DNA of 43,918 nt from Bacillota bacterium (lineage in GTDB: Bacteria > Bacillota > Desulfotomaculia > Desulfotomaculales > Ammonificaceae), in the NCBI GenBank assembly GCA_020063185.1, contig JAGUUY010000064.1, positions 1 through 43,918 on the forward strand. Reading direction: 5' to 3'. The notes under the pieces are model-generated. The model searched no databases and was not told the origin of the DNA. It was given only the letters and a program-made list of their open reading frames with translations. Position numbers and translations under genes: made by a program. The stretch's first letter is position 1, and each line of letters opens with the position of its first letter. Shown one piece after another: positions 22,094 to 30,902 of the stretch.

Positions 22094-24247
22094 TTGACAG
22101 AGATTGTCATACGTAAACGCCTGACGCAACTTCTGTTTCTTGTGGTCTTGATTACTTTTTTGTTGATCGGCCGCTTAACCTGGCTTCAGATCGTCCGCGG
22201 CGAAGAGCTTGAGCAAGGCGCCCGGGAAAACCGGATCCGTAACATAGAGGTGGAAGCAAAGCGCGGCGACATATGCGACCGCAACGGGAAGGTCCTGGTC
22301 ACCAGCGTAAGCTGCGAATCGGTCGTAGCAATGCCGGCGCAGGTCAATCAACCCGAGGAAACCGCCCGAAAACTGGCGGCGGTCCTCGAAATGGATAAAG
22401 AAGAGATATTAGAGCGGATCACCAAAAGGCAGTCCTTCATATGGATCAAGCGTAAAGTTGATTTCGAGACTTCAAAAAAAGTCCGCGCCCTTAGACTCAA
22501 CGGCATCGAACTGATTGAAGAAAGCCGGCGGCAGTACAACCGAGAATCCCTGGCGGCCCATATTTTAGGGTTCGCGGGTATCGACAATCAGGGTCTCACC
22601 GGACTCGAGAAGACGTACGACAAGGAACTGTGCGGGACACCGGGCGAGATCGTCATCGAACAGGACGCGGCGGGGCGGGACATCCCTACCGCTCTGCACC
22701 AATTGAAACCCCCGGTTTCCGGAAATAATCTCATTTTGACCATTGATGAAACAGTTCAATACTTTGTCGAGCGCGAGCTTGATAAAATTGTGGACAGCTA
22801 TCAACCGGCCAGTGCGGCGATCATCGTCATGGACCCAAAAACCGGCGAAATACTGGCGTTGGGAAACAGGCCCACCTTTGCGCCCGACAGGTGGAGCGAG
22901 GCCCCAAAATCGGTTTGGGACCGGAACCCGGCAATTTGGCAACTTTACGAGCCGGGTTCCACATATAAGATTGTAACCGCGGCTGCGGGTCTTTCCGAGA
23001 ACACAGTCAAACCGGAGAACCCCTTTTACTGTCCGGGTTTCATAAAGGTGGCGGACCGAAACATCCGCTGTTGGAAGGCAGGGGGCCACGGGTCGCTCAG
23101 CTTCGCCGAGGTTGTGGAAAATTCGTGTAACCCCGGCTTTATCAAGGTCGCGTTGGACCTCGGCCGGGACAGGTTTTACAAGTACATCAAAGCGTTCGGT
23201 TTCGGTCAACCGACGGGGATCGACCTGCCCGGCGAAGCTAAAGGGATTTTGATACCGCAAGATAAGGCGACCAACCTGAACGTAGCGACGATGGCGATCG
23301 GTCAGTCGATTGCGATCACCCCGATCCAACTGGCCGTCGCCATGGCGGCGATTGCGAACGGCGGGGAACCGGTGCGCCCTCATCTCGTCCGGCAGGTGAC
23401 GTCCCATGACGGCAAGGTGGTACGAGCGATAGAACCGGAGCGACAAGCGAGGGTTATGACGGCGGATAAGGCGCATGAATTGGGCAAGCTTTTGGAGAGC
23501 GTAGTGGTTAAGGGCACGGGCGTGAACGCCTATCTGGACGGCTACCGCACAGCCGGGAAGACGGGAACTGCCCAGGTGGTCGGGGCCAGCGGCGGCTATG
23601 TGGCGGGGAGGTATGTCGCGTCCTTCATCGGTTTTGCGCCGGTCGACGACCCCCGTCTGGTCACCTTGGTGGTTATCTGGGAGCCGCAGGGGGGGGCTTA
23701 CTATGGGGGCGTGGTAGCGGCCCCGGTATTCAAGGCGGTAATGCAGGACGCGCTTCGCTACCTGGGGGTACCGCAACAGGCCGGGCTGGAAAAGCCCGAA
23801 AAACCATGGTACTTGATCGAGTCCGAACCGGAACCGGTGACGGTGCCGGGAGTCGTCAATCTTCCGCTCGAAGAGGCGGTGGCAAGCCTTAGAGCAGCGG
23901 GCCTGAACTTTACTCTACGGGGCGACGGTGACGTGGTCCGGGAGCAGGTCCCGCAGGGCGGCGCCACCGTACTTAGCGGCACCAGGGTCGTGCTCCAGCT
24001 CAAGTCCGGGCCCGAGAACGGCAAGGCCGAAGTAACGGTACCCGATCTAACCGGACTGACCATCAAGGATGCGGCGATTTTGCTGGAAAAGATAGGGCTT
24101 ACCCTCACTCCCTCGGGGAGCGGGATCGCCGTTGAACAAAAGCCGGCCCCCAAGACCAAGCTCAGGCGGGGAGCGGCCGTTAAGGTTCAGTTCAACCCGC
24201 CCGAGGAACATGCGGAAGAACAGGAACTTATGGCACTTCACCCGTAA
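22094..24247 (+). CDS. spoVD: SpoVD-type class B penicillin-binding protein with two PASTA domains
   Basis: This 717-residue transpeptidase has one N-terminal membrane anchor (about 11-31), a dimerisation domain and a transpeptidase domain with the serine motif STYK (Ser289-Lys292), SCN (344-346) and KTGT (489-492). Two PASTA domains follow, at about 584-639 (VPGVVNLPLEEAV...) and 648-705 (VPDLTGLTIKDAA...). SpoVD makes spore-cortex peptidoglycan in Bacillus, and PBP2B makes the division septum. Here a single gene stands in the place of both, so it may serve both roles. The start is TTG with GGGAGTGG six bases upstream. The 186-bp gap before it shows no coding frame. Confidence 0.93.
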   Translation: MTEIVIRKRLTQLLFLVVLITFLLIGRLTWLQIVRGEELEQGARENRIRNIEVEAKRGDICDRNGKVLVTSVSCESVVAMPAQVNQPEETARKLAAVLEMDKEEILERITKRQSFIWIKRKVDFETSKKVRALRLNGIELIEESRRQYNRESLAAHILGFAGIDNQGLTGLEKTYDKELCGTPGEIVIEQDAAGRDIPTALHQLKPPVSGNNLILTIDETVQYFVERELDKIVDSYQPASAAIIVMDPKTGEILALGNRPTFAPDRWSEAPKSVWDRNPAIWQLYEPGSTYKIVTAAAGLSENTVKPENPFYCPGFIKVADRNIRCWKAGGHGSLSFAEVVENSCNPGFIKVALDLGRDRFYKYIKAFGFGQPTGIDLPGEAKGILIPQDKATNLNVATMAIGQSIAITPIQLAVAMAAIANGGEPVRPHLVRQVTSHDGKVVRAIEPERQARVMTADKAHELGKLLESVVVKGTGVNAYLDGYRTAGKTGTAQVVGASGGYVAGRYVASFIGFAPVDDPRLVTLVVIWEPQGGAYYGGVVAAPVFKAVMQDALRYLGVPQQAGLEKPEKPWYLIESEPEPVTVPGVVNLPLEEAVASLRAAGLNFTLRGDGDVVREQVPQGGATVLSGTRVVLQLKSGPENGKAEVTVPDLTGLTIKDAAILLEKIGLTLTPSGSGIAVEQKPAPKTKLRRGAAVKVQFNPPEEHAEEQELMALHP

Positions 24248-24343
24248 TCAAAAAGGCCGAAAAGCTTACCGGGTACAGAAACTGGCAATAATATCAAGGA
24301 ACGGTTAGAAATTCGGGTCGCGGAACCTGAGGAGGAGGTATTT

Positions 24344-25798
24344 TTGGAGGGCGGACTCTCGGGGGTATTTGAAATGAACCCCGCAGGTCTTGCTTACGAT
24401 TCGCGGCGGGTCGGGCCGGGTTTCGTATTCTTTGCCGTCAAAGGTTTTAAACATGACGGTCACGATTTTGTTTCTGAGGCGGTGGCACGCGGAGCCGCGG
24501 CGGTGGTGGTTGAAAGGGACGTTGCCGTGCCCGCGCGGATAAGGTCCTTCAAGGTGCGGAACACACGCGAAGCGCTGGCTTTGTCCGCGGCACGGTTCTA
24601 CGGCCATCCGGGACGACGGCTCAGGGTTATAGGCGTGACGGGGACCAACGGGAAAACGACGACCACGCACCTGATAAGCGCCATTTACCGGGTCCAGGGG
24701 GCGCGCGCCGGCCTTATCGGCACTCTTTACACCAGGATCGGTGACCTTGTAATTGAAGGAGAGCGCACCACGCCGGAATCGCTTGACCTCCAGAACATGT
24801 TGCGCCGGATGGTGGACGAAGGAATAACGACGGTCGTTATGGAAGTATCCTCCCACGCCCTCGCGCTGCACCGGGTTACCGGCCTGGAGTTCGACGTCGC
24901 CGTATTCACAAACCTGACACAGGACCACCTTGATTTTCATGCCGGCATCGAGGATTATTATAAAGCGAAGGAGCAGCTTTTCACCGGACTGACGGGCCGC
25001 GGCGCCAAGAAGGGTCCGAAGCTCGCGGTAATCAACCGCGACGACGCGTACGGTGAAAGGCTGATCGGGTCCACAACCGCACGGGTCGTCACGTACGGCA
25101 CCGGCGTCGCCGATGTACGGGGCCGGGATATTATCTTAAAGAGGAACGGGACCGACCTGGTAGTGGAAGGTTCCTGGGGGCGAACGCCGTTGAGCCTGAG
25201 ACTTGTCGGACAATTCAATGTGTACAACGCGCTCGCGGGCTTTGCGGTAGGCATGGCTGAGGGATTTCCGGTTGACCGGACGGCGCGGGCCCTGGAAAAT
25301 GCGAAACCGGTGCCCGGACGCTTCGAGCATATCGACATAGGGCAGGATTTCACCGTGGTGGTGGATTACGCACACACTCCGGACGGCTTGGAAAATGTTC
25401 TCCGGGCGGCGCGGTCGTTGACGCGGGGAAGGGTTATCACCGTCTTCGGCTGCGGCGGTGACCGGGACACCGCCAAACGCGGTTTAATGGGTACAGTAGC
25501 GGGCAGGCTCGCCGACTTCACGGTGATCACATCCGATAACCCGCGGAGTGAAGACCCGTTGGCCATTATAAGAGCCGTTGAGGCGGGTATCAAAACCGCG
25601 GGACAGGAGCGGTACGCCGTCCAGCCTGACCGGCGGGAGGCCGTCAGGCAGGCCTTAAACCTGGCGGGAGCGGGTGACATGGTCGTGATCGCCGGCAAGG
25701 GGCACGAGAATTATCAGATTATCGGTGACCAAAAACTTCCCTTTGATGACCGCGAGGTAGCCCGGGAGATTCTCATGGAAATGCAGCCGAAAAGTTAA
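24344..25798 (+). CDS. murE: UDP-MurNAc-tripeptide synthetase MurE (meso-DAP adding)
   Basis: MurE adds the third residue to UDP-MurNAc-L-Ala-D-Glu. The 484-residue protein has SRRVGPGFVFFAVKG near the N-terminus, the ATP loop GTNGKTTT (100-107), YAHTPDGLENVL and, at 398-401, the motif DNPR that marks meso-diaminopimelate specificity (lysine enzymes have a different fourth residue). HENYQ near the C-terminus is also typical. This predicts an A1-gamma (meso-DAP) cell wall. The start is TTG with GGAGGAGG (24331-24338) five bases upstream. It is followed by murF after 14 bp. Confidence 0.96.
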   Translation: MEGGLSGVFEMNPAGLAYDSRRVGPGFVFFAVKGFKHDGHDFVSEAVARGAAAVVVERDVAVPARIRSFKVRNTREALALSAARFYGHPGRRLRVIGVTGTNGKTTTTHLISAIYRVQGARAGLIGTLYTRIGDLVIEGERTTPESLDLQNMLRRMVDEGITTVVMEVSSHALALHRVTGLEFDVAVFTNLTQDHLDFHAGIEDYYKAKEQLFTGLTGRGAKKGPKLAVINRDDAYGERLIGSTTARVVTYGTGVADVRGRDIILKRNGTDLVVEGSWGRTPLSLRLVGQFNVYNALAGFAVGMAEGFPVDRTARALENAKPVPGRFEHIDIGQDFTVVVDYAHTPDGLENVLRAARSLTRGRVITVFGCGGDRDTAKRGLMGTVAGRLADFTVITSDNPRSEDPLAIIRAVEAGIKTAGQERYAVQPDRREAVRQALNLAGAGDMVVIAGKGHENYQIIGDQKLPFDDREVAREILMEMQPKS

Positions 25799-25812
25799 GG
25801 AGCGGGGCCGGC

Positions 25813-27207
25813 TTGTTTTCATTAACGATGAGGGAGGTAGCGGCCGCTTTGGGCGCGCCTCTTCGGCAGGGTAACCCGGAGCAAAAGGTGACAAAAGTCA
25901 GTACGGACAGTCGCAACGCGGCGCCCGGGGCCCTATTCTTTGCGCTCGCGGGAGAGAAATATGACGGGCACTTATTCGTAGACGACGCCCTTGCCGGCGG
26001 GGCTGTAGGCGCGGTGGTCTCCGCGAGCATGCCCGTGGAAATACCCGGAGCGCCTATTATTGCTGTTCCGGACGTCCTGGCGGCTCTAGGCGGTTTAGCC
26101 CGCTATGTCAGGCGCAAAGCAGGCGTTTTTCTCGTCGGGGTTACCGGCAGTACGGGCAAGACCTCCACCAAGGACATGATTAACGCCGTGCTGGGGGTAC
26201 GTTACCGGGTGCTTGCCACACAGGGCAACTTGAACAACGAAGTCGGCGTGCCGCTGACGCTGTTGGGGCTTGAACCGCACCACCAGGTGGCGGTGATCGA
26301 GATGGCCATGCGCGGCACCGGTGAGATTGCCGCGCTTGCCCGCATAGCATCCCCGGACGCCGCGGTCATTACTAATATAGGGGAGACGCACCGCGAGCGC
26401 CTGGGCAGTATTAGAGCGATCGCGCGGGCCAAAGGCGAAATTCTTGATTACGTTCCTCCTGAAGGCTTTGCGGTGCTGCATAACGAAAGTCCCTTCATCC
26501 GTGAGGAAGCCGGCCGGTGCCGGGGCCGGGTTGTTTTTTTCGGAACCGGTTGGGGAGCGGATCTGCGGCTGTCGGACTACGCGCCGGTGGGAGGGGGCTC
26601 CCGTTTTCTGGTACACCCGGGCGGCGGCGAGGATTATTACGTGTCCGCGCCGGGGCGGCACAACGCGCTCAACGCGCTGGCGGCAATCGCCGTGGCACGC
26701 GAGTTGGGGATGGCCCCGGAGGAAATACGGCAGGGGCTGCGGCAGGTCAGGCTCAGCGGTATGCGGTTGGAGATAAGAAAATGCGGTTCCCTGACGGTGA
26801 TCAACGATGCATACAATGCCAATCCCGCTTCGATGCTGGCGGCGTTTACGGTCTTGAACGAGGTGGCCGAAAACCGCCCGCGGGTGGGAATACTCGGGGA
26901 TATGCTCGAATTGGGCGAACGTACGGCGGAGGCGCACCTGGATGTAGGAAAGGCTGCGGCCGGAAGCATGGACGTCCTGGTGGCGGTAGGAAATCTGGCG
27001 CAAGGGATTGTTGAAGGGGCGGTTGCCGCCGGGTTCCCCCGAGATAAGACTTATACTTGTGATGACGTTTCGATGGTGGGGCCCATTTTAAACAAGGTCT
27101 TGCGCGGCAACGAGGTCGTCCTGTTAAAAGCATCCCGCGGGATGCGCCTCGAGGCCGTAATGGACGTTCTTTGCGCGGGGGGTGAGGCGCTGTGGCGGCA
27201 AAGGTGA
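25813..27207 (+). CDS. murF: UDP-MurNAc-tripeptide:D-Ala-D-Ala ligase MurF
   Basis: MurF adds D-Ala-D-Ala to give UDP-MurNAc-pentapeptide. The 464-residue sequence shows STDSRNAAPGALFFALAGEKYDGH, the ATP loop GSTGKTST (112-119), EMAMRGTGEIAALA, NDAYNANPASM and GDMLELGE, all family marks. The start is TTG, with GGAGCGGGG upstream. The 3' end overlaps mraY by 16 bases, so translation is likely coupled. The D-Ala-D-Ala ligase gene itself (ddl) is not in this cluster. Confidence 0.96.
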   Translation: MFSLTMREVAAALGAPLRQGNPEQKVTKVSTDSRNAAPGALFFALAGEKYDGHLFVDDALAGGAVGAVVSASMPVEIPGAPIIAVPDVLAALGGLARYVRRKAGVFLVGVTGSTGKTSTKDMINAVLGVRYRVLATQGNLNNEVGVPLTLLGLEPHHQVAVIEMAMRGTGEIAALARIASPDAAVITNIGETHRERLGSIRAIARAKGEILDYVPPEGFAVLHNESPFIREEAGRCRGRVVFFGTGWGADLRLSDYAPVGGGSRFLVHPGGGEDYYVSAPGRHNALNALAAIAVARELGMAPEEIRQGLRQVRLSGMRLEIRKCGSLTVINDAYNANPASMLAAFTVLNEVAENRPRVGILGDMLELGERTAEAHLDVGKAAAGSMDVLVAVGNLAQGIVEGAVAAGFPRDKTYTCDDVSMVGPILNKVLRGNEVVLLKASRGMRLEAVMDVLCAGGEALWRQR

Positions 27208-28178
27208 TTGCGGCGTACGGCACATCTTTTGTCGTCACCGTTATCGCCGGATTCTTGTTGATTCCGGTACTCAAGCAGCTCAAGGTCGGCCAACGCGTCC
27301 GTTACGACGGTCCGGCCCGGCACTTTTCCAAAGCCGGGACACCCACAATGGGCGGCGTTATTTTCCTTCTCGGCATCACCTTTACGGCGCTTGGTTTCAG
27401 CGGGGGTAACAAGGAAGCGCTGGCGCTTCTCTTTGTCACGCTCTGCTACGGTCTTGTCGGTTTTCTGGATGACTTCATTAAAGTAGTTAAGCACCGGTCG
27501 CTCGGCTTGAGGGCGCGGGAAAAACTCCTGGTGCAGGTTCTGGTCGCTTTCGGATTGTCTTTGTTTGCTGTCTTTTTTGCCGGGCGGGGTACGGATCTTG
27601 TTGTTCCCTTCTCTGGTTTTTTAAGGCCCGGCGGTCTTCATCTGGATTACGGGTTTATGTTTTTTTCTCTCTTCACCATTGTAGTAATGGTAAGCGCGGC
27701 GAACGCCATCAACCTGAGCGACGGCTTAGACGGCCTTGCCGCGGGACTGACGGCGATCGCGGCAACCGTATTTGTTTTCTTTGCGCTTGTGGTGGACAAA
27801 ATCGGGCTGGCTATAGGACTTGCAGCCGTAGCCGGAGGTTGCCTGGGGTTCCTGGTTTACAACCGGCACCCGGCAAGGGTCTTTATGGGAGATACCGGCT
27901 CACTGGCTCTGGGGGGGGCGCTCGGCGCGGCTGCGGTACTGACGCGCAGTGAGTTGTTCCTGATCATCGTCGGAGGTGTTTTTGTTGCGGAAACGCTGGC
28001 TGTAATCATTCAGGTCATTTCCTTCCAACTCACAGGCAGGCGTATTTTCCGGATGGCCCCCCTGCACCACCATTTTGAACTTGGCGGGTGGTCTGAAAAC
28101 CGGGTCGTCCTCACTTTTTGGATGGCCGGTTTGCTTCTTGGACTTGCAGGATTTGCAGGACTCTACCGGTTGGCGTAA
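27192..28178 (+). CDS. mraY: Phospho-MurNAc-pentapeptide transferase MraY
   Basis: MraY moves phospho-MurNAc-pentapeptide onto undecaprenyl phosphate to give lipid I. The 328-residue protein has about ten hydrophobic segments. The cytoplasmic loops carry the family motifs: AGTPTMGG, LVGFLDDFIKV (the DD pair), NAINLSDGLDGLA, MGDTGSLALGG and the C-terminal PLHHHFEL. The start is GTG inside the end of murF. After its stop comes a 150-bp gap with heptad repeats (28191-28225) before murD. Confidence 0.97.
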   Translation: MAAKVIAAYGTSFVVTVIAGFLLIPVLKQLKVGQRVRYDGPARHFSKAGTPTMGGVIFLLGITFTALGFSGGNKEALALLFVTLCYGLVGFLDDFIKVVKHRSLGLRAREKLLVQVLVAFGLSLFAVFFAGRGTDLVVPFSGFLRPGGLHLDYGFMFFSLFTIVVMVSAANAINLSDGLDGLAAGLTAIAATVFVFFALVVDKIGLAIGLAAVAGGCLGFLVYNRHPARVFMGDTGSLALGGALGAAAVLTRSELFLIIVGGVFVAETLAVIIQVISFQLTGRRIFRMAPLHHHFELGGWSENRVVLTFWMAGLLLGLAGFAGLYRLA

Positions 28179-28190
28179 ATCAAAAGAGCA

Positions 28191-28225
28191 GTCCCAAGTC
28201 CAAAGTCGAAAGTCCTAAGTCGAAA
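28191..28225. repeat. Tandem 7-bp array, GTCCNAA/GTCGAAA type (five units)
   Basis: Units are GTCCCAA, GTCCAAA, GTCGAAA, GTCCTAA and GTCGAAA in exact register, starting 12 bases after the mraY stop. Two further heptads (GCGATTC, GTGATTC) sit at 28288-28301, just before murD. Confidence 0.75.
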
Positions 28226-28331
28226 ACTGATGCCGGAAGGACAAGGATTTTGGACTCTAACTGAGGACTAAGGTCTGTTAGTGACACGCGATTCGTGATT
28301 CGCAGCTTTATTTCAGACGGAGGGTGTTTTT

Positions 28332-29714
28332 CTGGAGTTAAAAGACAAGCAAGTACTGGTAATCGGCGCCGGCAAGAGCGGTGTCGCCGCCGCACGGTTT
28401 CTTCGCGCCAAAGGTGCGCTGGTCGGCCTTACCGATATCAAACCGGCTGTTGCGCTGCCGGAAGCTGTCGCGTTGGGAGTGGAGACCTTTTTCGGCGCCT
28501 ATCCCGCGGCGGTGAAGTATGACCTCATCGTAGTAAGTCCCGGGGTGTCTCAGGCTGTTCCACCCGTGGCTGAAGCCGTGAGGCGGGGCATCGAAGTTAT
28601 CGGGGAACTTGAGCTGGCGTACCGTTTTGCCACGGCGCCGATTGTGGCCATTACCGGGACGAATGGGAAGACCACCACCACTGCCCTTACCGGGGAGATA
28701 TTCCGCGGGGCCGGTTGGCGCGCCCTGGTGGCCGGTAATATCGGCCTGCCCCTGGTGGAGGTGGTTGAAAACGACGGGGCGGACGTCATCATAGCGGAGG
28801 TTTCCAGTTTCCAGCTGGAGACCACGCGTTATTTTCACCCGCGGGTAGCGGTAATTTTGAACGTGACTCCGGACCACCTGGACCGGCACGAAACGCTCGC
28901 CGGGTACGCGGCGGCAAAGGCACGGATCTTCGCCAACCAGAGGGAAGGAGACGCCACGGTGCTCAACGGTGACGATCCGGTGGTAGCGGCCATGCGGGGC
29001 CGAAGCAACGGAAGGGTATTACTGTTCAGCCGGCGGCATACGCTTGACCAGGGAAGCTTTGTCCAGGACGGCAGGCTGGTATTTAATTTGGATGGCGCTT
29101 TGAGCGAGGTATGCGCGGTTACCGAAATCGCCATCCCCGGCGCGCATAACCTTGAAAACGCGCTTGCGGCCACCACGGCGGCGGGCTTCCTGGGTATTCC
29201 GGCATCCGTCATGGGGAAAACGTTGCGGGAATTTAGAGGAGTAAGTCACCGCCTCGAGTTTGTGGCGGAGGCAGGTGGTGTAACGTACGTCAATGATTCA
29301 AAAGGCACGAATCCCGACGCGGCAATTAAGGCCCTGGAGTCCTACGACCGGCCGGTGGTGTTAATTGCCGGCGGCCGGAACAAGGGAAACGACTTCGGTC
29401 TGTTTGCCGCTAAAATAAAGGAAAAAGCGAGAGCGCTCGTGGTCCTGGGGGAGAGCGCGGCAGAAATTGCGGAAGCCGCGGCGGGGGCCGGGGTAGAAAA
29501 AATTGCCCGCGCCGGAGATTTTGAGGAAGCGGTTTACCTGGCGCGAAAGGCGGCGCGGCCGGGCGATGTGGTCTTGCTTTCGCCGGCCTGCGCCAGTTGG
29601 GATATGTTTAACAACTACGAGGAACGCGGCGAGCTTTTCAAGACCATCGTCCGCGGTTTCGCCGGGCAAGGCGGGCAAAAACCGAACCCAACGGCGGCAA
29701 AGCGTAACCCTTGA
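28332..29714 (+). CDS. murD: UDP-MurNAc-L-Ala:D-Glu ligase MurD, apparently with a CTG start
   Basis: MurD adds D-Glu to UDP-MurNAc-L-Ala. The N-terminal Rossmann-like domain is complete only if translation begins at CTG 28332: the codons from there read (M)ELKDKQVLVIGAGKSGVAAA, the family's N-terminus. GGAGGG (28319-28324) is seven bases upstream. The frame is open back to a TGA at 28296 but has no ATG, GTG or TTG before the CTG; the next GTG/TTG-type starts lie about 47 codons inside and would delete the nucleotide-binding fold. The ATP loop GTNGKTTT is at about 109-116. KGTNPDAA and AGGRNKG appear later, and the end has LLSPACASWDMF. Length is about 460 residues, normal. Confidence 0.93.
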   Translation: MELKDKQVLVIGAGKSGVAAARFLRAKGALVGLTDIKPAVALPEAVALGVETFFGAYPAAVKYDLIVVSPGVSQAVPPVAEAVRRGIEVIGELELAYRFATAPIVAITGTNGKTTTTALTGEIFRGAGWRALVAGNIGLPLVEVVENDGADVIIAEVSSFQLETTRYFHPRVAVILNVTPDHLDRHETLAGYAAAKARIFANQREGDATVLNGDDPVVAAMRGRSNGRVLLFSRRHTLDQGSFVQDGRLVFNLDGALSEVCAVTEIAIPGAHNLENALAATTAAGFLGIPASVMGKTLREFRGVSHRLEFVAEAGGVTYVNDSKGTNPDAAIKALESYDRPVVLIAGGRNKGNDFGLFAAKIKEKARALVVLGESAAEIAEAAAGAGVEKIARAGDFEEAVYLARKAARPGDVVLLSPACASWDMFNNYEERGELFKTIVRGFAGQGGQKPNPTAAKRNP

Positions 29715-29785
29715 CCCACCACTGACCGCGGAAGCTGTGTAATTACAGTATGATCCGGCTCGGATCCTGGTTTGACAGGGGGAAA

Positions 29786-30898
29786 ATGAAAGTGCGATCC
29801 CGCATTCGGGCCACGAAACCACCCGACTTCATCCTTTTTATATGCGTGCTTACTTTGTTGAGCATCGGTGTGATAATGGTTTTCAGCGCCAGCGAGTATG
29901 CCGCCATGGTGCGCTACCACGACGCCTTCTACTTTTTTAAAAGGCAGTTTTTTCACGCTCTCTTAGGGCTGGCGATAATGTTTTTTTTCCTGCGGTATGA
30001 CAGCCGGAATTTCAAACGTTTTTCCCCTTTGTTGCTGGCGGTTTCTTTTCTGCTCCTTTTAATTGTGCTGCTTCCAGGCGTTGGCCATTCTTCCCACGGG
30101 GCGCAGCGGTGGATAAACGCCGGGCCGGTGATATTTCAGCCGTCAGAAATCATTAAATTCGGCATTGTGGTCTTTACGGCGTACGGACTGAGCCGGCAGA
30201 GAATTCCGGTCAGGGGCCTCCGGGATCTGCTGCCCTATATAGGTCTCGCCGGTGTGGCGGGAGCGCTTGTCTTGCTTCAGCCGGACCTCGGCACAGCGAT
30301 TGCCCTTACAGGTACAGTCTTTATCATGCTCTTTTGCGCCGGTGCGTCTCCGGCGTCCCTTAGCTCCATCGGTGTCTGTGCGGTTGCCGCAGTAGGGGCC
30401 GCCATAGTGATTGAGCCCTACCGTATGAGTCGCTTCCTTGCTTTTCTCGACCCCTGGCAGGACCCCCTGGGCAGTGGTTTTCACATCATACAGTCCCTTT
30501 ACGCCCTTGGTTCGGGAGGTCTTTTCGGCATGGGCCTCGGACAAGGGAAACAGAAATTCTTGTACCTGCCCGAGCTCCATACGGACTTTATTTTTGCAAT
30601 TATCGGCGAGGAGTTGGGCCTTATCGGAACGGTCCTTGTGGTCTCACTCTTCCTGGTTTTTGTGTGGCGTGGGCTCCGGATCGCGCTGTACGCCCCGGAT
30701 ACCTTCTCCAGTCTTCTGGCTGCCGGGATCACGGCCGGTATCGGGCTGCAAGCTTTTATTAACATCGGTGTGGTCACGGGAAGTTTGCCGATTACCGGCA
30801 TTCCCCTGCCGTTTATCAGTTGCGGCGGTACCTCGCTGGTGTTCACGCTTGCGGCTGTCGGGGTGCTCCTCAATATTTCCCGCCAATCGGTAAGGTGA
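29786..30898 (+). CDS. spoVE: SEDS-family lipid II polymerase, SpoVE/FtsW
   Basis: This 370-residue SEDS protein is a ten-segment membrane glycosyltransferase that works with a class B PBP, here the SpoVD-type protein. Motifs include IMVFSAS in segment 1, GAQRWINAGPVIFQPSEIIKF, the QPDLGTA loop, GLGQGKQKFLYLPELHTDFIFAIIGEELG and the C-terminal LPFISCGGTSL. I prefer the ATG at 29786, since homologues begin shortly before the PPDFILF segment; an ATG at 29750 is in frame with no good ribosome site. One gene stands where Bacillus has SpoVE, so it may serve both vegetative division and sporulation. It lies between murD and murG. Confidence 0.94.
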   Translation: MKVRSRIRATKPPDFILFICVLTLLSIGVIMVFSASEYAAMVRYHDAFYFFKRQFFHALLGLAIMFFFLRYDSRNFKRFSPLLLAVSFLLLLIVLLPGVGHSSHGAQRWINAGPVIFQPSEIIKFGIVVFTAYGLSRQRIPVRGLRDLLPYIGLAGVAGALVLLQPDLGTAIALTGTVFIMLFCAGASPASLSSIGVCAVAAVGAAIVIEPYRMSRFLAFLDPWQDPLGSGFHIIQSLYALGSGGLFGMGLGQGKQKFLYLPELHTDFIFAIIGEELGLIGTVLVVSLFLVFVWRGLRIALYAPDTFSSLLAAGITAGIGLQAFINIGVVTGSLPITGIPLPFISCGGTSLVFTLAAVGVLLNISRQSVR

Positions 30899-30902
30899 CG
30901 CA

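Noticed and set aside
22565-23776. Long open frame on the minus strand opposite spoVD (about 400 codons)
   Set aside because: It lies fully antisense to the conserved transpeptidase gene, has the Arg/Pro/His-rich composition of a shadow frame in GC-rich DNA, and shows no family motif.
26095-27003. Minus-strand open frame of about 300 codons opposite murF
   Set aside because: Antisense to a conserved Mur ligase, with shadow-frame composition and no recognisable motif.
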